The notes under the pieces are model-generated. The model was not told the origin of the DNA. It saw only the letters and a list, made by a program, of their open reading frames with translations, and did no database searches. This document shows, piece by piece, positions 1 to 10,779 of a stretch of 64,000 nt of DNA. Source of the stretch: Ophioderma brevispina (taxonomy: Eukaryota; Echinodermata; Ophiuroidea; Amphilepidida; Ophiodermatidae); NCBI GenBank assembly GCA_023653785.1, contig JAMKCH010058324.1, positions 62,001 to 126,000 of the forward strand. The letters are read 5' to 3'. The position numbers were made by a program, and so were the translations under genes. The stretch's first letter is position 1. Every line of letters starts with the position of its first letter.

Positions 1-1410
1 GATTCAAGAAATTAAAAATAGAATTAGATTCAAAACAAAATAAAATCTCACCTGTTGTAGGCTAAAAGCTGCTTAAGATCTTATAATATGTTTTAAGTTA
101 TTTGTTCTTTGTAACATGTACAGTAGTTTAAGTTTCAATAATTGTTAATTGTTTCTGGAACTGTATACACTTGTTACTTTGTTTTTAATACTGATTATAA
201 TGTGAAATTTTGAGCGTTTTTGTAGTACTGTCCGTTGGGCCGAAAAAACGTTTACTGATTCGAAATGGAATTGTCGTTTCCAAGCTGTTTCCATAACAAC
301 ACATGTTGCCCACTTATGTTAGGATACAGAGGAACACAAAAAACCATTTCAGTCATGCTAAAAAATTACTACTAAGTACTAACGCTTTGGGGCTAAAACG
401 AGTGTAAAAGTCATGGTTTGTGTGTTAAATATGATTTTGGTGGGATCACAGAATTGGAACCTAGTTGAGAAGAAATTGCAAAAACGAGTGCATTGTGGGT
501 TGACGCTCTGGGGCTATTTATCCCTAAGTACTGACATGTGTTTGTAACGTACAGTAAAGTATAGGCACAGTGCAATGAATTATGGATTGATTCAAAACAC
601 CTTCTGAGCTTAGTACGCAGAGACTGACTGTAATACATGCAGTACTAAATGCATCGTGTTTGTACTATCGTAGATTGCAAAATTATTAAGTGAGACCTCC
701 ATGCAGTATTTCGATAGGGTGAATATTGAAATGGGGTTCAATCCCCGGCCAAGCGAGACTAGGCCTTGTTGCCCATTCACAAAACATTATTGTGTCCATG
801 GTACAAGGCTCCTCACAAATCGACTTATTGGAACACTGATGGCATTCAGTCTACAATGGTCTGTTAATGACAGAAAACTTATGCCATGGTTGGACAGGAT
901 GTGAAATCCGCTTTGGCTCTAATTCATAATTACAATGTTGGCCCATTTTGGGCCCCAAATAAAAACGTTAGCTGTGTTACGTGTGCATTTGATATAAGAA
1001 GGCATTATTTCTCCAATGCTGTGTGTGATTAAGGTTTTTAATGATATTTTCGTGCTAAAAGTTAATTTATGTTCAAATAACAACGTTTAAATGAAAAAAT
1101 TGATGGTGTTTTCAACCTGATGAATTCAATAAAAACATCCAAGCTATCTTAGATGTGAAATAAGGTATTTTAGGTCAACATTAATTACTAGCTGAATTTA
1201 CTATTACATTGTATGAGTACCAGAAACCATTTACCTGTGGCCATTAAAATAATTCATCTTACCTTCACGGTGCATGGACAGACCTAAACGTTTAATGAGG
1301 TCTCGTATTTGAAATCTACTATAATGTGAAATTAAATGTCTGAATACGATTTTAACCCAGCACAACCTCCTGAATTTCAACCTCTCTAATAAGGGAATAA
1401 TAGTCTCACA
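1..1410. other. AT-rich spacer, no gene recognised
   Basis: Short open frames occur on both strands but none shows a recognisable domain, splice-site context or codon bias. I see no RNA gene and no clear terminal repeats. It runs up to the left end of a foldback element. Confidence 0.6.
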
Positions 1411-1647
1411 TAGTACCAGTGGAACTGTAATTTTTGTGAAATTCATAGATAATCTTGCAGCCAATGTTTTTTCTAATCAAAGATTGTATGAGGATTCCAA
1501 AAATCATGGGGCATATTTTTAACAATGTTATTATATAAGGGGAAAAAGTTCATACAGGGGTCAAAATATAAAGAGGGGTAAAATGTGAAAGTATACATCA
1601 TGTTCAGTACCTTTCACAGGTTACAGAAAGGTATAGTTTTGCCCTAT

Positions 1648-3042
1648 CCGAGGTAGCTCATTCCGTAGCGTTGCACGTCGTCCGTACCTACCTCCTCAAC
1701 GCTACGTCCGCGCGTTGCGGTATACGTTATGAACCCTTATGGCCTTCACAACGCGTTGCAAAAGCCTTCCCAACGCGGTGCGAGCTTCACAAAACACGGT
1801 TTACACTTCACACGCTTGTGAAAGCCAATAGGGTCATAACGTATGCCGCAACGCGTTTGCGAAGGTGTGCAACGCGTTGTGATGAAGGTCGCAACGCGTT
1901 GTGAGGATTTTATTTTTTGAAAATACTCACAGAATTCATGATTGATTGGCCGACACCATAAAGACAACGCGTTGCGAAATTTTCGCACGCGTTGTCTGCA
2001 ATGTCGCAACGCGTTGTCGAAATTTCGTCAACGCGTTGCCGAAATGTTGCAACTCGTTGTACCTTTCTCACAACGCGTTTTTTGCGCAATACGTTATGGC
2101 CCGTATGGCTTGTGGACCTTAGCAACGCGTTTGAAGCTGCAACGCGTTGTGAAGCTCGCAACACGTTGTGAGCTCGCAACGCTGTTGTGAAGGTTTTGCA
2201 ACGCGTTGCAAATTATCTCGCACGCGTGTGTGGTCTATTTTGAAATACGGGTCACAGAAAATCATGATTTTGATTGGCCACCGACGTCGCAACGCGTGGC
2301 CGAATGTCGCAACGCGTTGCTACTTTCCTCGCAACGCGTTGCCGCACAATACGTTATTGCAGTATGGCTTGGCGATACCGGGAGTGGTATTGAAAAGCCG
2401 GGGTGGGTGCGCCGCGGATCCGATGCGGAATAGCAATTCAAATCAGTAACAAAAACAGCAATTATTGGAAATCTTTACCTTTATTGTAGTCCTAAATTAT
2501 CTTTTTAATTATCCGCACGTTGTTTCTCCTTGACTTATTTCCATCTGGTTTTAATTGAAACGGTGATTTCTTAACCCTTAAAAACCATCTAAACAAAGCA
2601 GTCGCCCCACTAGATCAGCAGTGAGTCGCCCCTGGATTGTTCCCGTTTTTATATTTTTTCTTTAGAATAGGCAGAGCACACGCTTATTTTCGCTGATTAT
2701 ATTACCAATAAATTATTACGAACATTGCACCCGGAAGTCCCTGGAATGTGGGAGACGGCTGTCTGTCGCTTCATTTTTTCGGTCACTTCGTTCCCTTTTA
2801 GGGCCCACATTTCACGGATGTAAGCATGAGCTGTGCACCGTTTGTATTTTTAAACTCGAGCTAGTAGGGATGCTAAGACATCAAAGTTTTCATATATGCA
2901 CGGATTTCGTGTCATCGAAAACTGTAAGTATACCAAAATTCTTGACTTTGTGACACAGTGGAGCCCGTTTTTAACGAACTGCCGCTCTGGCTTTAGTGGA
3001 GAGGAGATAGTAGATAGCGGAAAAAGCCAGAGCAAGCTCGGG
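1648..3042. mobile_element. 1.4-kb element inserted in F1, carrying a palindrome array
   Basis: Copy F4 reads straight through the point where F1 is broken, so this segment is an insertion. CTAT occurs on both sides (1644-1647 and 3043-3046), a likely 4-bp target duplication. The ends are short imperfect inverted repeats, CCGAGGTAGCTC on the left and the reverse complement of CCGAGCTTGCTC on the right. Near the right end, GCTCTGGCTTT (about 2993) and AAAAGCCAGAGC (about 3022) form a subterminal hairpin. The left half holds the CAACGCGTTG array. No transposase frame was found, so it is non-autonomous; its superfamily is unknown. Confidence 0.7.
1749..2341. repeat. Array of ~20 CAACGCGTTG palindromes, ~21-bp spacing
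   Basis: Motif starts that I located: 1749, 1771; 1849, 1870, 1892; 1965, 1985, 2007, 2029, 2050, 2071; 2123, 2140, 2159, 2177, 2199, 2220; 2290, 2310, 2332. Thirteen or so are exact or one base off CAACGCGTTG, a perfect 10-bp palindrome containing the MluI hexamer ACGCGT. Within blocks the step is 17-22 bp, mostly 20-22; blocks are separated by 50-80 bp that often contain ATACGTTATG. The DNA between motifs is not conserved, so this is not a simple tandem repeat. The overlapping open frames here (rich in ATRC/NAL/QRV) are by-products of the motif. Confidence 0.9.
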
Positions 3043-3794
3043 CTATATCTGAGGGTTATAGTAAGAGTTGCAAGGCAAACCGGTTCATGGTCACACTGTG
3101 GGTAAAATTTCAGATTAATCGGGTTTTTTATTAAATGGTGCCAAATTGTTTGTCTTACTTTATAGAAGCCGAAAATGTACAGGTCGCATTATCAATGACG
3201 TTTTGATGATATAAGAGGACAAATATGGCCGTGGTCCACAGGGTCTATGGGAGATCACTAGTCATATCTGTAAAGTCTCACTTTGAAAGGTGAAACACAG
3301 AATCTATATACATTTTCTTATTTAGCATGATTCAATGAACGATTTAAAACAGGTTTCAACAAAATCGGACCATTCTAAAAAAAACGACCTTGAACTGTCT
3401 TGAGCCTATTATAGTAAAACAATAGGTCGTAAATATGGCAAACTATATCTTTTTAGAAACCTTATGAGCAACCGAACAGAGTGGCATATATTTTAAAACA
3501 ATCTAAACACTTTTATTGTTTAACCTGAAAAAATTTTCCCCCTTATAAAACACCCAAGAACACATTTTAAAAAATGACACCCATGATTTTCAGATTCCCC
3601 ATGAAATTCTGTATTGGAAAATCATTGGTGTCAAAATTGTATATGAAAAAACTAAACCAAAACATCAATTACATTTTCCCATATACTAACGGTCGCTTGG
3701 ATCCCTAAATGCCATGATCTAACAACGCAAATACCACTACCTCCCTTTTTGCACTATTTAGTGGGGCGTGTGTTGATGGTTTGAGATTTGTTGG

Positions 3795-4430
3795 AATTTT
3801 GGGTCTTAAAATGTAGATAATGGTCCTAGGAATCCAAATCAAATTGTTACCATTTTTTAATCCCTTCCGTTTGGCGGCCATCTTGGTTTTCAAAATGGCT
3901 GCCATTTTCAACATATTTTGCTCTATATCTGGACTTCTGAGCAACATAGAAGGCTCAAATTGGTGGCAATACCAATTTTTGTGATGTCAAGGAACATAAC
4001 TATCACATGCAGAAAGTCGCAGATTGTTTCCTTCAGGAGATTATCTTGAATTTCAAAATGGCCGCCATTTTTAGCATATTTTGCTCTCTATATGTATTTG
4101 CACTTCTGATCAACATAGAAGGCTCAAGCTGGTGGCACAACCCATGTTTGTGATGTCAGTGAATACAAATATTACATCCAAAAAATCACAGATTGTTTCC
4201 TTCAGGCGACCATTTTGAATTTCAAAATGGCCGCCTTTTTAAAAATATACTTCGCCCAATATCTGGACTTCTGGGCAGCATAGAAGGCTCCATGTGATGT
4301 TAAGGAAATATTTATTACATCCAGAGAGTCGCAGATTGTTTCCTTATGACAGCCATCTTTAATTTCAAAATGGCCACTATTTTTGTTTACATATACTTCG
4401 CCTGATATCTGGCCTTATGAGCAAAATAGC
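3795..4430. repeat. Left block of ~165-bp tandem repeats, inverted copy of 9010-9545
   Basis: A unit containing a core like TTCAAAATGGCCGCCATTTT recurs near 3890, 4055, 4217 and 4366 (steps about 165, 162, 149). Each unit also has the phrase for 'tctggacttctgagcaac' and 'aaggctca'. The same sequence occurs in opposite orientation at 9010-9545, so the two blocks are inverted repeats around the LINE at 4440-8990. Frames such as LLRSPDIEQNMLKMAAI appear in both blocks but are part of the repeat, not genes. Confidence 0.85.
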
Positions 4431-4578
4431 TCAAATGCTCCTTCCTAATCAGATATACATCATATTACACCAGAACCACTTAAATCATGGAATCCTGGGA
4501 GAGCCATAGCTCTGGGTGTTTTAATAAGTTTGTATATAGGTTTCAATGTTATTGCTGTCCATGTTTTCCAGTGCAATT

Positions 4579-4977
4579 TCAAGTATTGAAACCAATATCA
4601 ACAACTATATATCTAGCGGCCGCAGCCGAGATGCTGTTCACCACGTAGCACAAAATGTCCCTGTCCGTCATTGAGTTGGTGATGTGAGATGGATCCTGGT
4701 GCATGTCTCGAGCAATCACATCAATGTAGGTAAAGGGGGGACGACCCCTGTTTGGGCATGGTAACCTCCAACATGTGATGTCCGAGATTACTTGATCAAT
4801 CGCCTGATAACAGTGACTGTCAAATCGTGCTCGGCATTGGGTAACAGAAGATGAGATTGGAGGGATATCTCCACATATCTGTGCTTTGGTCATGTGCTCA
4901 CGCCAGGCTATGTTTTGTACTCGCATAAGAAACCTGGTGTAGATGCCATCCAGTGTATCCTGTAGCTCTTTCTTCAT
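4579..4977 (-). pseudogene. LINE ORF2: C-terminal region
   Basis: A 132-codon minus-strand frame contains LQDTLDGIYTRFLMRV, ARFDSHCYQAIDQVISD and RGRPPFTYIDVIARD. This pattern (a Trp-rich stretch, R-F-x-x-H-C-x-R-A, then GRPP-T-D-x-L-x-x-D) is the usual post-RT tail of this LINE type. It ends at a stop near 4579. The longest intact stretch of the element. Confidence 0.8.
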
Positions 4978-5223
4978 GATCCAGGTCTCAGATCCATATA
5001 ACAGAATACTCTCTTCACAGGCTCTAAAGAACTTCAGCTTGGTTGAATTGGAGATACCAGGTTGCCATACGTGGTGTAGTTTATTGCAGGCATTCCAAGC
5101 TTGTCCTTTGTGTGACAGAAGTCGTTCTTGCTGTCGGCAACATAGGACCCCAGGTACTTGAAGTCCCCGACCTCTTTGATTTAAGTACCGTCTGTAGTGC
5201 AGATAGGTTGATGATTATCTTCC

Positions 5224-6225
5224 TCATTGACGGTCATATATTCCGTCTTCTTGGCATTTAGATAGCTTTAGATGTAGGCCGACTTCGTCTGCAGCATTCT
5301 CAAGTAATGTTAGTACATCTTGTGCACGACATATCAGATTGGCTGTTAGAGCTAGATCATCTGCATAGTCAAGGTCTGTGAGATGCTGACTTTGGTGACG
5401 TCTAGAACAATTGGCTTTGATGGTGAGTCCCTTGTCGTTCATGATGTCAAGACTGTCTGAGGATGTAATCAACCACGATTACAAAAGGATAGGGAGCAAG
5501 AGTATCTCCTTGGAGGATTCCAGTAGTTGTTAGGAACTCCTTTATGGGCCCATTCATGGTCTGTACAAAGCTAGATGGGTTATCATACATGTTGGCAATT
5601 GCTTTGTCAGTCTCGTCTGGGACACCATGGTTGGTAAGAATATGCAGCATTACATCTCTGTTGACACTGTCAATAGCCTTGGAAAATTGCAAACACCAAT
5701 TGAAGCCTTTCTCTTGGAAAATTCTCAACTCTCAATTCTCAAATTCTCAACTATGATCCTTCTGTGAGGACAGTATCTGAAGAAGTGTTATCTGCCTCTA
5801 CGAAAAACATCGGTTTCGTCTGAGAATGGGAACTATGTGAGAAAACGATTCTGTTGAGCAGCAATGAGTTGTAGATCTTCGAGGCCAGTGGTACAGTGTA
5901 ATTCCTCTGTAGTTTTGGGGTTGTTGGAGGTCACCTTTCTGGGTGGAGGAGTGATGAACGATGTTAATATAATAAGGCAGCCGGTTTGTTTCCTATGTAG
6001 GGTGTGTTACAAAATTCCACCAGTTGATCATGAAAAAGTGGATACTTTCATATTAATGTTGTCGGGACCAGGCCTCTTGGTGTTGTTCAGTTCATTCAGT
6101 AGATCAGAAAGCTCTATATAGTGAAAGGTCCAGTCTTGATAGGACGGGCATCTGCTACCTTGTGATTGAAGAAGGTTCATCAAGGTTAGGTTATTCTGAA
6201 CTGGTTGCCAAGTAGAGGAACTCAA
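5224..6225 (-). pseudogene. LINE ORF2: reverse transcriptase domain
   Basis: From 6225 downward the minus strand encodes LLNELNNTKRPGPDNI (motif 1), KAIDSVNRDVML (motif A, one residue off the usual F-D-S), GILQGDTLAPYPF (motif B) and YADDLALTAN (motif C, both catalytic Asp present). Motifs are in the correct order but split among at least three frames. A chance ORF with these motifs in order is not plausible. Function would be target-primed reverse transcription of the element RNA. Confidence 0.9.
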
Positions 6226-6720
6226 GTGCTGGAAACCATGTGTCGGGCAGTCTTCAGTATTTCACCTTTGATTTATAGGTGGGGTGCTTTTATCAGTCAG
6301 TCCCTCGTGCCTCCCAGGCAGCAGCGGCTGTATTGCGATGTAGGGCGTCAAGTGTTTCAGCCTTGGAATTAACAACTTAACATGCTCCTCAAAGCACCAC
6401 AGTGTAAGCATCATCATCAGGCGGCCTTAGCGGCATCAAGTTTCTTTCTGCTTGGAAGCATCGGGTGGGGACTTAGTATGGTGCTTCTTGGTTGAAGACT
6501 TCAGTTTTTCTATGGCTTTGATGACTCTGTCAGTTGAGACAAAGGCAGGAGTCTTCTTCTTTCTTCTATGTAGCATCTCCAGTGCAATTTCTTTGTTGGC
6601 TGAAATGACGGCTTCATATACGGCGGGGTTCTAATCTTCAAGCTCATCAACAAGAGTGTTGGACCTGCTATGTACTGATGCGTTACAGATATGATCGCAG
6701 AGCTTTGTACCTCCCACTAC

Positions 6721-6942
6721 CGTGGCGTAACGGGCCTGCCCGCTCTTCTGAGGGGGCAAATTTCCCAGTCTTCGGGAAATTTTCCCTATCAGGGGGTCAA
6801 AAAGGCAATTTTTCCGGTGCAGAGGGGGTGGGGGGGGGGCTGGGCTAAAACGGCTGATTAGATGATTTTGGAATTTTTTTCCGGCCAACGTCGTCAGGGG
6901 GCAACCTGCCCCCTGTTGCCCCCCCCCCGCTGTTACGACACT
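6721..6942. mobile_element. hAT-like MITE, 8-bp target duplication CCCACTAC
   Basis: The 222-bp insert has ends CGTGGCGTAAC and, inverted, AGTGTCGTAAC. CCCACTAC is repeated exactly at 6713-6720 and 6943-6950. An 8-bp target duplication with a GTGGCGTAAC end is typical of hAT non-autonomous elements. Its interior is rich in G and C runs. It lies inside the LINE and so is younger than it. Confidence 0.9.
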
Positions 6943-6949
6943 CCCACTA

Positions 6950-7640
6950 CCTTTCGCCAGTCCGAATTGTTTTCATGGGATCTCTAGCCAGGGGGTTTAC
7001 TATGACGATAACATATCTGCCAGAGGACAATTCTATGATCAGACCTTTTAACATTATCAAAAGTATTGTTGGCTTTTGAGTTCTTAATGCTTTTAATCCA
7101 CCCCTCTCTGACCAGAATGTAGTGCAGCTGGAAAGTTTCCATTGGGCGGGGACGGTATGTCCCAGTCTACTGCTTATTGATTTTGGATTTTTTGTTGGCC
7201 AAGTGTCAACAAGGCTAAAACCTTTCACAATTCCTCTGCGCAACCACCCACCTCCGTGGAACCGCATCTGCACGCGAACAGGTGCGTCTCAGCCCAAGTC
7301 AAGCACCGCATTCCAGGGATGCAAGAAGATATGGCTGGAACTGACCGGGGCGGGAAGTCCAGGTTAAAGCGAGAGGACAGTTCTCTGGATGGTAGCAGCA
7401 AATGACTGTAGTTTCAAGATTACCCATCAGTGTAAAGCTTCAGGATGCGTAATTACAGTACAAGGCTAGCACGTGACTTGCGGGCCTTTGGGACCAACCC
7501 ATACCTCCTGAGCTGCATTTTTCTTATCTTCCAGGCGGGGGAGCCTGTAATAAGGGCATAGCCATGGATATTATCCTGTAGTAATGTTGCTGTGCACAAT
7601 AGGTATGCAGAGACATCAATACCATACAGTTGTGATTTAA
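6950..7640 (-). pseudogene. LINE ORF2: remainder of endonuclease domain
   Basis: Reading through several frameshifts on the minus strand gives GPKARKS-, ETTVICCY- and RWIKSIKNSKANNTF-like segments followed by SDHRIV near 7030. SDHR(I/V) is the conserved C-terminal motif of the LINE endonuclease (catalytic Asp-His). The preceding GG-type glycine loop is partly preserved. No continuous frame survives. Confidence 0.65.
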
Positions 7641-8645
7641 CCCAAGTAGCAAATTGACGTCGGACCCGACTCGTGATGTCGGCAATAGGTCGCGGTCGGA
7701 AACCAACGTCCCAGCCGACGTGGGAAAACGGTGAGGGAAATGGTTGTTAGAGGTTGCAAACGATAGGGCAATATGTTGTCCCCCCCCCCAGACTATTATA
7801 GCTAATATTCTATTGGCCTAATTAATAAAGGAAATTAAGTAGGGCCTATAGCCAAAACGGATAGGCTTTCAGCAAAAATAGGGCCTATGCTTAGCAACAT
7901 TGTGCATAAAAATGAAACATATATGCCATTTGCAGTGACTATATGTTTCGATTTTGTGCACTTTGTTTTCACTGGACGTGATACAAGGATTCCTTGAGCT
8001 TTTCGGGATTTGTTCACCTCTGTGACGTAGGTCGCCATTTTTTATGAGTCTTTAGTCTTTACTTAGTGTGTTCATATACTGTTGAAAGCTTTTTTACAAT
8101 TGATATATTATATTTTGCACTTTGTTATCAAGCAGGATAAGTTAGCTCAATTGGTAAGTCATCCGCCTTCTAATACAAAGGTCCCTGGTTCGAATACTGG
8201 TCAAGCTAAGTTGATTTTCAGTTACTTTATAAATATGTACCTAAACATAAAATAGGAACTTTACTAGTGTATTAAATGTGAAAAACCATAGGGAAGTGTT
8301 CTTTTTTCATTCAACAAGCCCAATTAGTGATTTTGTAACATATAGTGGAAAACATCGTTTTATTATGGTTGGGATAACGTTGGCCAAACATTGGCCCAAC
8401 ATCAAAATACGACGCAGGTCCATCGTTGGACCGACGGACAAAATGACGTTTGGACGACGTAATTTTTCGTTCTTTTGATGTCGGCATAACGTTGGCCCGA
8501 TGTTGCGCCAATGTCAAAAATTGATGTTGTGCCAACGTTGGGCTGGCGGACATTTTACATTGGTCCAACGTCTTATGTCGACGTTGACCCAACGTAGTTG
8601 ATGCCGTTGGCCCAACGTTGGGCCAACGGTGTATTGCTATCTGGG
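7641..8645. mobile_element. X-family DNA element X1 with CCCAGATAGCAA terminal repeats
   Basis: The left end CCCAAGTAGCAAA and the right end (inverted) CCCAGATAGCAAT are terminal inverted repeats. The same right end occurs in X2 (21074) and X3 (23138). The subterminal part at 8360-8640 is an array of TTGGCCCAA / CCAACGTTGG palindromes. It splits the endonuclease frame of the LINE cleanly (EELVHN at the right, LKSQLYGID at the left), which proves insertion. The interior carries a tRNA-like segment. No transposase seen. Confidence 0.8.
8135..8206 (+). tRNA. tRNA-Arg(TCT)-like relic inside element X1
   Basis: The segment has an A-box-like TAGCTCAATTGG, an anticodon loop CTTCTAA giving anticodon TCT, and a B-box GGTTCGAATAC (8187-8197). 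The stretch CTTCTAATACAAAGGT resembles arginine tRNA with this anticodon. The anticodon stem (TCCGC/TACAA) and T stem pair poorly, and the acceptor ends do not match well. It is therefore more likely a pseudo-tRNA or the head of a tRNA-derived SINE than a working gene. Confidence 0.5.
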
Positions 8646-8890
8646 ATTATGTACAAGTTCTTCTTTCTTGGCTGTTGCTGATAGTGTCTGGACGTTGTAT
8701 GTGCTGATGATGAAAGCAGCATTAAGTTTAACAAAGTTGTCCATGCATCTTTTGTCAATATCAGGGTTGGCTCTTCCAGTAGGCTTTAGGACCAACCCAT
8801 CATCCGAATTGGTAGAGACCAATGTTGACTTAGGAAGCACAAACTTCAAACCCGGGGCTTTAACCTTGGTGCTACGTTGTAACAATTCAG
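8646..8890 (-). pseudogene. LINE ORF2 N-terminus: start of apurinic-like endonuclease
   Basis: The minus-strand frame reads INAAFIISTYNVQTLSATAKK-like sequence; the TYNVQTL segment matches the first beta strand of LINE endonucleases, where the Asn helps bind metal. The frame is cut after EELVHN by the element ending at 8645 and resumes on its other side (LKSQLYGID near 7635). Confidence 0.7.
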
Positions 8891-9009
8891 CTTGTCAATT
8901 AGCTAAACAGTAGCTGGGATTCGCCAGGTCTCCAGCACCCTTTTCTGTTGGGGATGGTCGCTTAGTCTTTGTCTTTCACGGTGACACTCTGCCACAACAT
9001 CAATATCAA

Positions 9010-9545
9010 TAACATCACAAACATGGGTACTGCCACCAAATGGAGCCTTTTCATGTTGCTCAGAAGCCCAGATATTGGGCGAAGTATATATTAAAAATGG
9101 CGGCCATTTTGAAATTCAAGATGGCCGCCGGAAGGAAAAAATCTGTGACTTTTCGGATGTAATATTTGTGTTCCTTGACATCACAAACATGGGTATTGCC
9201 GCCAATTTGAGCCTTCTATGTTGCTCAGAAGTCCAGATATAGAGCAAAATATGTTGAAAATGTCGGCCATTTTGAAATTCAAGATGTCCGCCTGAAGGAA
9301 ACAATGTGCAACTTTCTCAATGTGATATTTGTGTTCCTTGACATCAAAAACATGGGTACTGCCATCAATTTGAACATTCTACGTTCTATGTTGCTCAGAA
9401 GTCCAGATATAGAGCAAAATATGTTGAAAATGGCGGCCATTTTGAAATCTAAGGTGACCGCCAAACGGAAGGGATTAAAAAATGGTAACAATTTGATTTG
9501 GATTTCTGGGACTATTATGTACATTTTAAGACCCAAAAATTCCAA
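9010..9545. repeat. Right block of ~165-bp tandem repeats, inverted copy of 3795-4330
   Basis: The GGCGGCCATTTTGAAATTC core recurs near 9100, 9263 and 9432 (steps about 163 and 169). The outer end (through the 'aagacccaaaaattcc' phrase) matches the outer end of the left block in inverted orientation. Together they bracket the LINE. Confidence 0.85.
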
Positions 9546-9589
9546 TTGTAGCTAAAAAGCCAACAAATGACACACTGTCCCATACTAAT

Positions 9590-9797
9590 TCCTCAGGTTG
9601 TATAATATAGTAAACGGACAGAAATTCCAGTACAGTGGTCTATGGGAGACTGTGTTACAAATATTTTCTCATACCAACCAAACACAAGATCAGAATTAAA
9701 ATTTTGAGAATAAGCTTTCTCACGGATATCTAGCGAAACCTGAACAAAACAGAAGGTGCTAGAATCACAAATGTATCTTTAATTGCAATATTCAACC
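9590..9797. mobile_element. Half copy of the TTAA-type element seen at 34167-34489
   Basis: Shares AACGGACAGAAATTCCAG, the 'ctatggga' phrase, 'gatatctagcgaa' and the right end 'acagaaggtgctagaatcac' style sequence (kept short here) with the right half of the 34-kb copy, and ends near TTTAATT. The left half is absent. Confidence 0.7.
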
Positions 9798-9949
9798 TTC
9801 ATCGTTTTCTCATTAATACCGATTTCGCCGACACATTTTACCAACAGATTAATGTTAATGGAGGTTGCCACACCCCTCTAGGAATAGCCTGTACCCCCCC
9901 CCCCCGACATTGAGGCCAGTGTCCCTATAGGCTAACTTTCTGGACGCAT

Positions 9950-10610
9950 AACCCCGCAGCCGCGCGCAAGTGGCTGTACGCCTGCTACAACTAACACGGG
10001 GATCCGTCTGCTCATTCAGTCCACGGTAAGGGTATTTAGCCGGCTACTATGTTTTCAGTTTGTAGACTTATGACCCATCTTTCACATTCATGCGGGAAAT
10101 TGATATTAATTATAAAGAACATATACAATGTTGAATCTTAAAAGGAAATTTTATTATGGGATAACAGCCAATTTTTGGAAAAAATAAGATTTGAGAGTCA
10201 CGCATTGATTGGTTTTTATTTGCTTCTGAGACCCATTCAGGTAAAATGACGTACGTATCCATACATTGGCAAAAAACACGATTACGTATCGTACGTCGTT
10301 TTTGAATCTGTAGGGAAAGGTACATTTTGTACTGTTTAGACAACACATACGGTGTCTTTTGGAAAAAAAAATATCACTTTGGCAAGGTCATATGTTTACG
10401 ACCTTGATTTAACATAGTCGGATTTATATATATTCGTCGCCCCCAAGAGCACACCGGATATCTGATCCTTACCCGTGACCTGTAACCTGACACGTGGACA
10501 CCACACGCTTCATCTCGTTAACCGTTTATAACTACAATACGGCAAGCGCAAGCATTCTGTATCTATGTTGTCACAGCGTAAATCGATCAAGATGTGAGAC
10601 TTACATGTGG
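9950..10610. repeat. Segment repeated at 17368-18068 with many small indels
   Basis: Both begin CGCATAACCCC and share CAGCCGCGCGCAAGTGG, CGGGGATCCGTCTG, CAGTCCACGGTAAGGGTATT, TTCACATTCATGCGG and the 'tgacacgt' and 'cacagcgtaa' phrases. Differences are dominated by one- and two-base insertions or deletions scattered through both copies. No gene recognised. Confidence 0.85.
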
Positions 10611-10779
10611 TTTCGACAGGGGGATAGGACACATCTGCTCGATTTGGGCATTGGGGTATTTCCAACGGTAATTTGTGAAACTGTCTACATGCATTTACTA
10701 TGGATCCTCGGTCCCATGACATTAAAAAATCATCCTTAAACCTTTTTTCAAAAGATCTTATAATATCATGATAAATTAG

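Larger units (their letters stand above)
1411..3688. mobile_element. Foldback element, family F, copy F1 (interrupted)
   Basis: The left end starts TAGTACCAGTGGAACTGTA and the right end finishes CATATACTA, degenerate versions of the TAGTACATG terminal repeat seen in copies F2-F4. Flanks are ACA (1408-1410) and ACG (3689-3691), a near-match to the 3-bp target duplication of the other copies. The element body is 1411-1647 plus 3043-3688; the middle is a foreign 1.4-kb insert. Aligning with the intact copy at 43152-44047 shows the body continuing on both sides of the insert. Confidence 0.75.
4440..8990 (-). mobile_element. Decayed full-length LINE (endonuclease plus reverse transcriptase)
   Basis: Removing the two inserted DNA elements (6721-6942 and 7641-8645) leaves about 3.3 kb of continuous but mutated ORF2 on the minus strand. 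It begins near 8890 with an endonuclease start (STYNVQTLSATAKKEEL), passes SDHRIV, then reverse-transcriptase motifs (KRPGPDNI, GILQGDTLAP, YADDLAL) and ends in a C-terminal tail near 4580. The order is that of endonuclease-type non-LTR retrotransposons. Many stops and frameshifts mean it is dead. The exact clade cannot be settled by eye. It sits between the two inverted tandem-repeat blocks. Confidence 0.85.

Noticed and set aside
1749..2341. CRISPR-like array (repeats with regular spacers)
   Set aside because: The repeat is only 10 bp, the step ~21 bp, and the context is animal DNA; no cas genes.
1671..2449. Overlapping frames on both strands rich in ATRC, NAL and QRV
   Set aside because: Every frame merely translates the CAACGCGTTG motif; no single frame is favoured.
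3705..3947. 80-codon minus-strand frame with LLRSPDIEQNMLKMAAI, mirrored at 9304-9555
   Set aside because: It is part of the ~165-bp repeat unit present in inverted blocks; not conserved as a frame in the other units.
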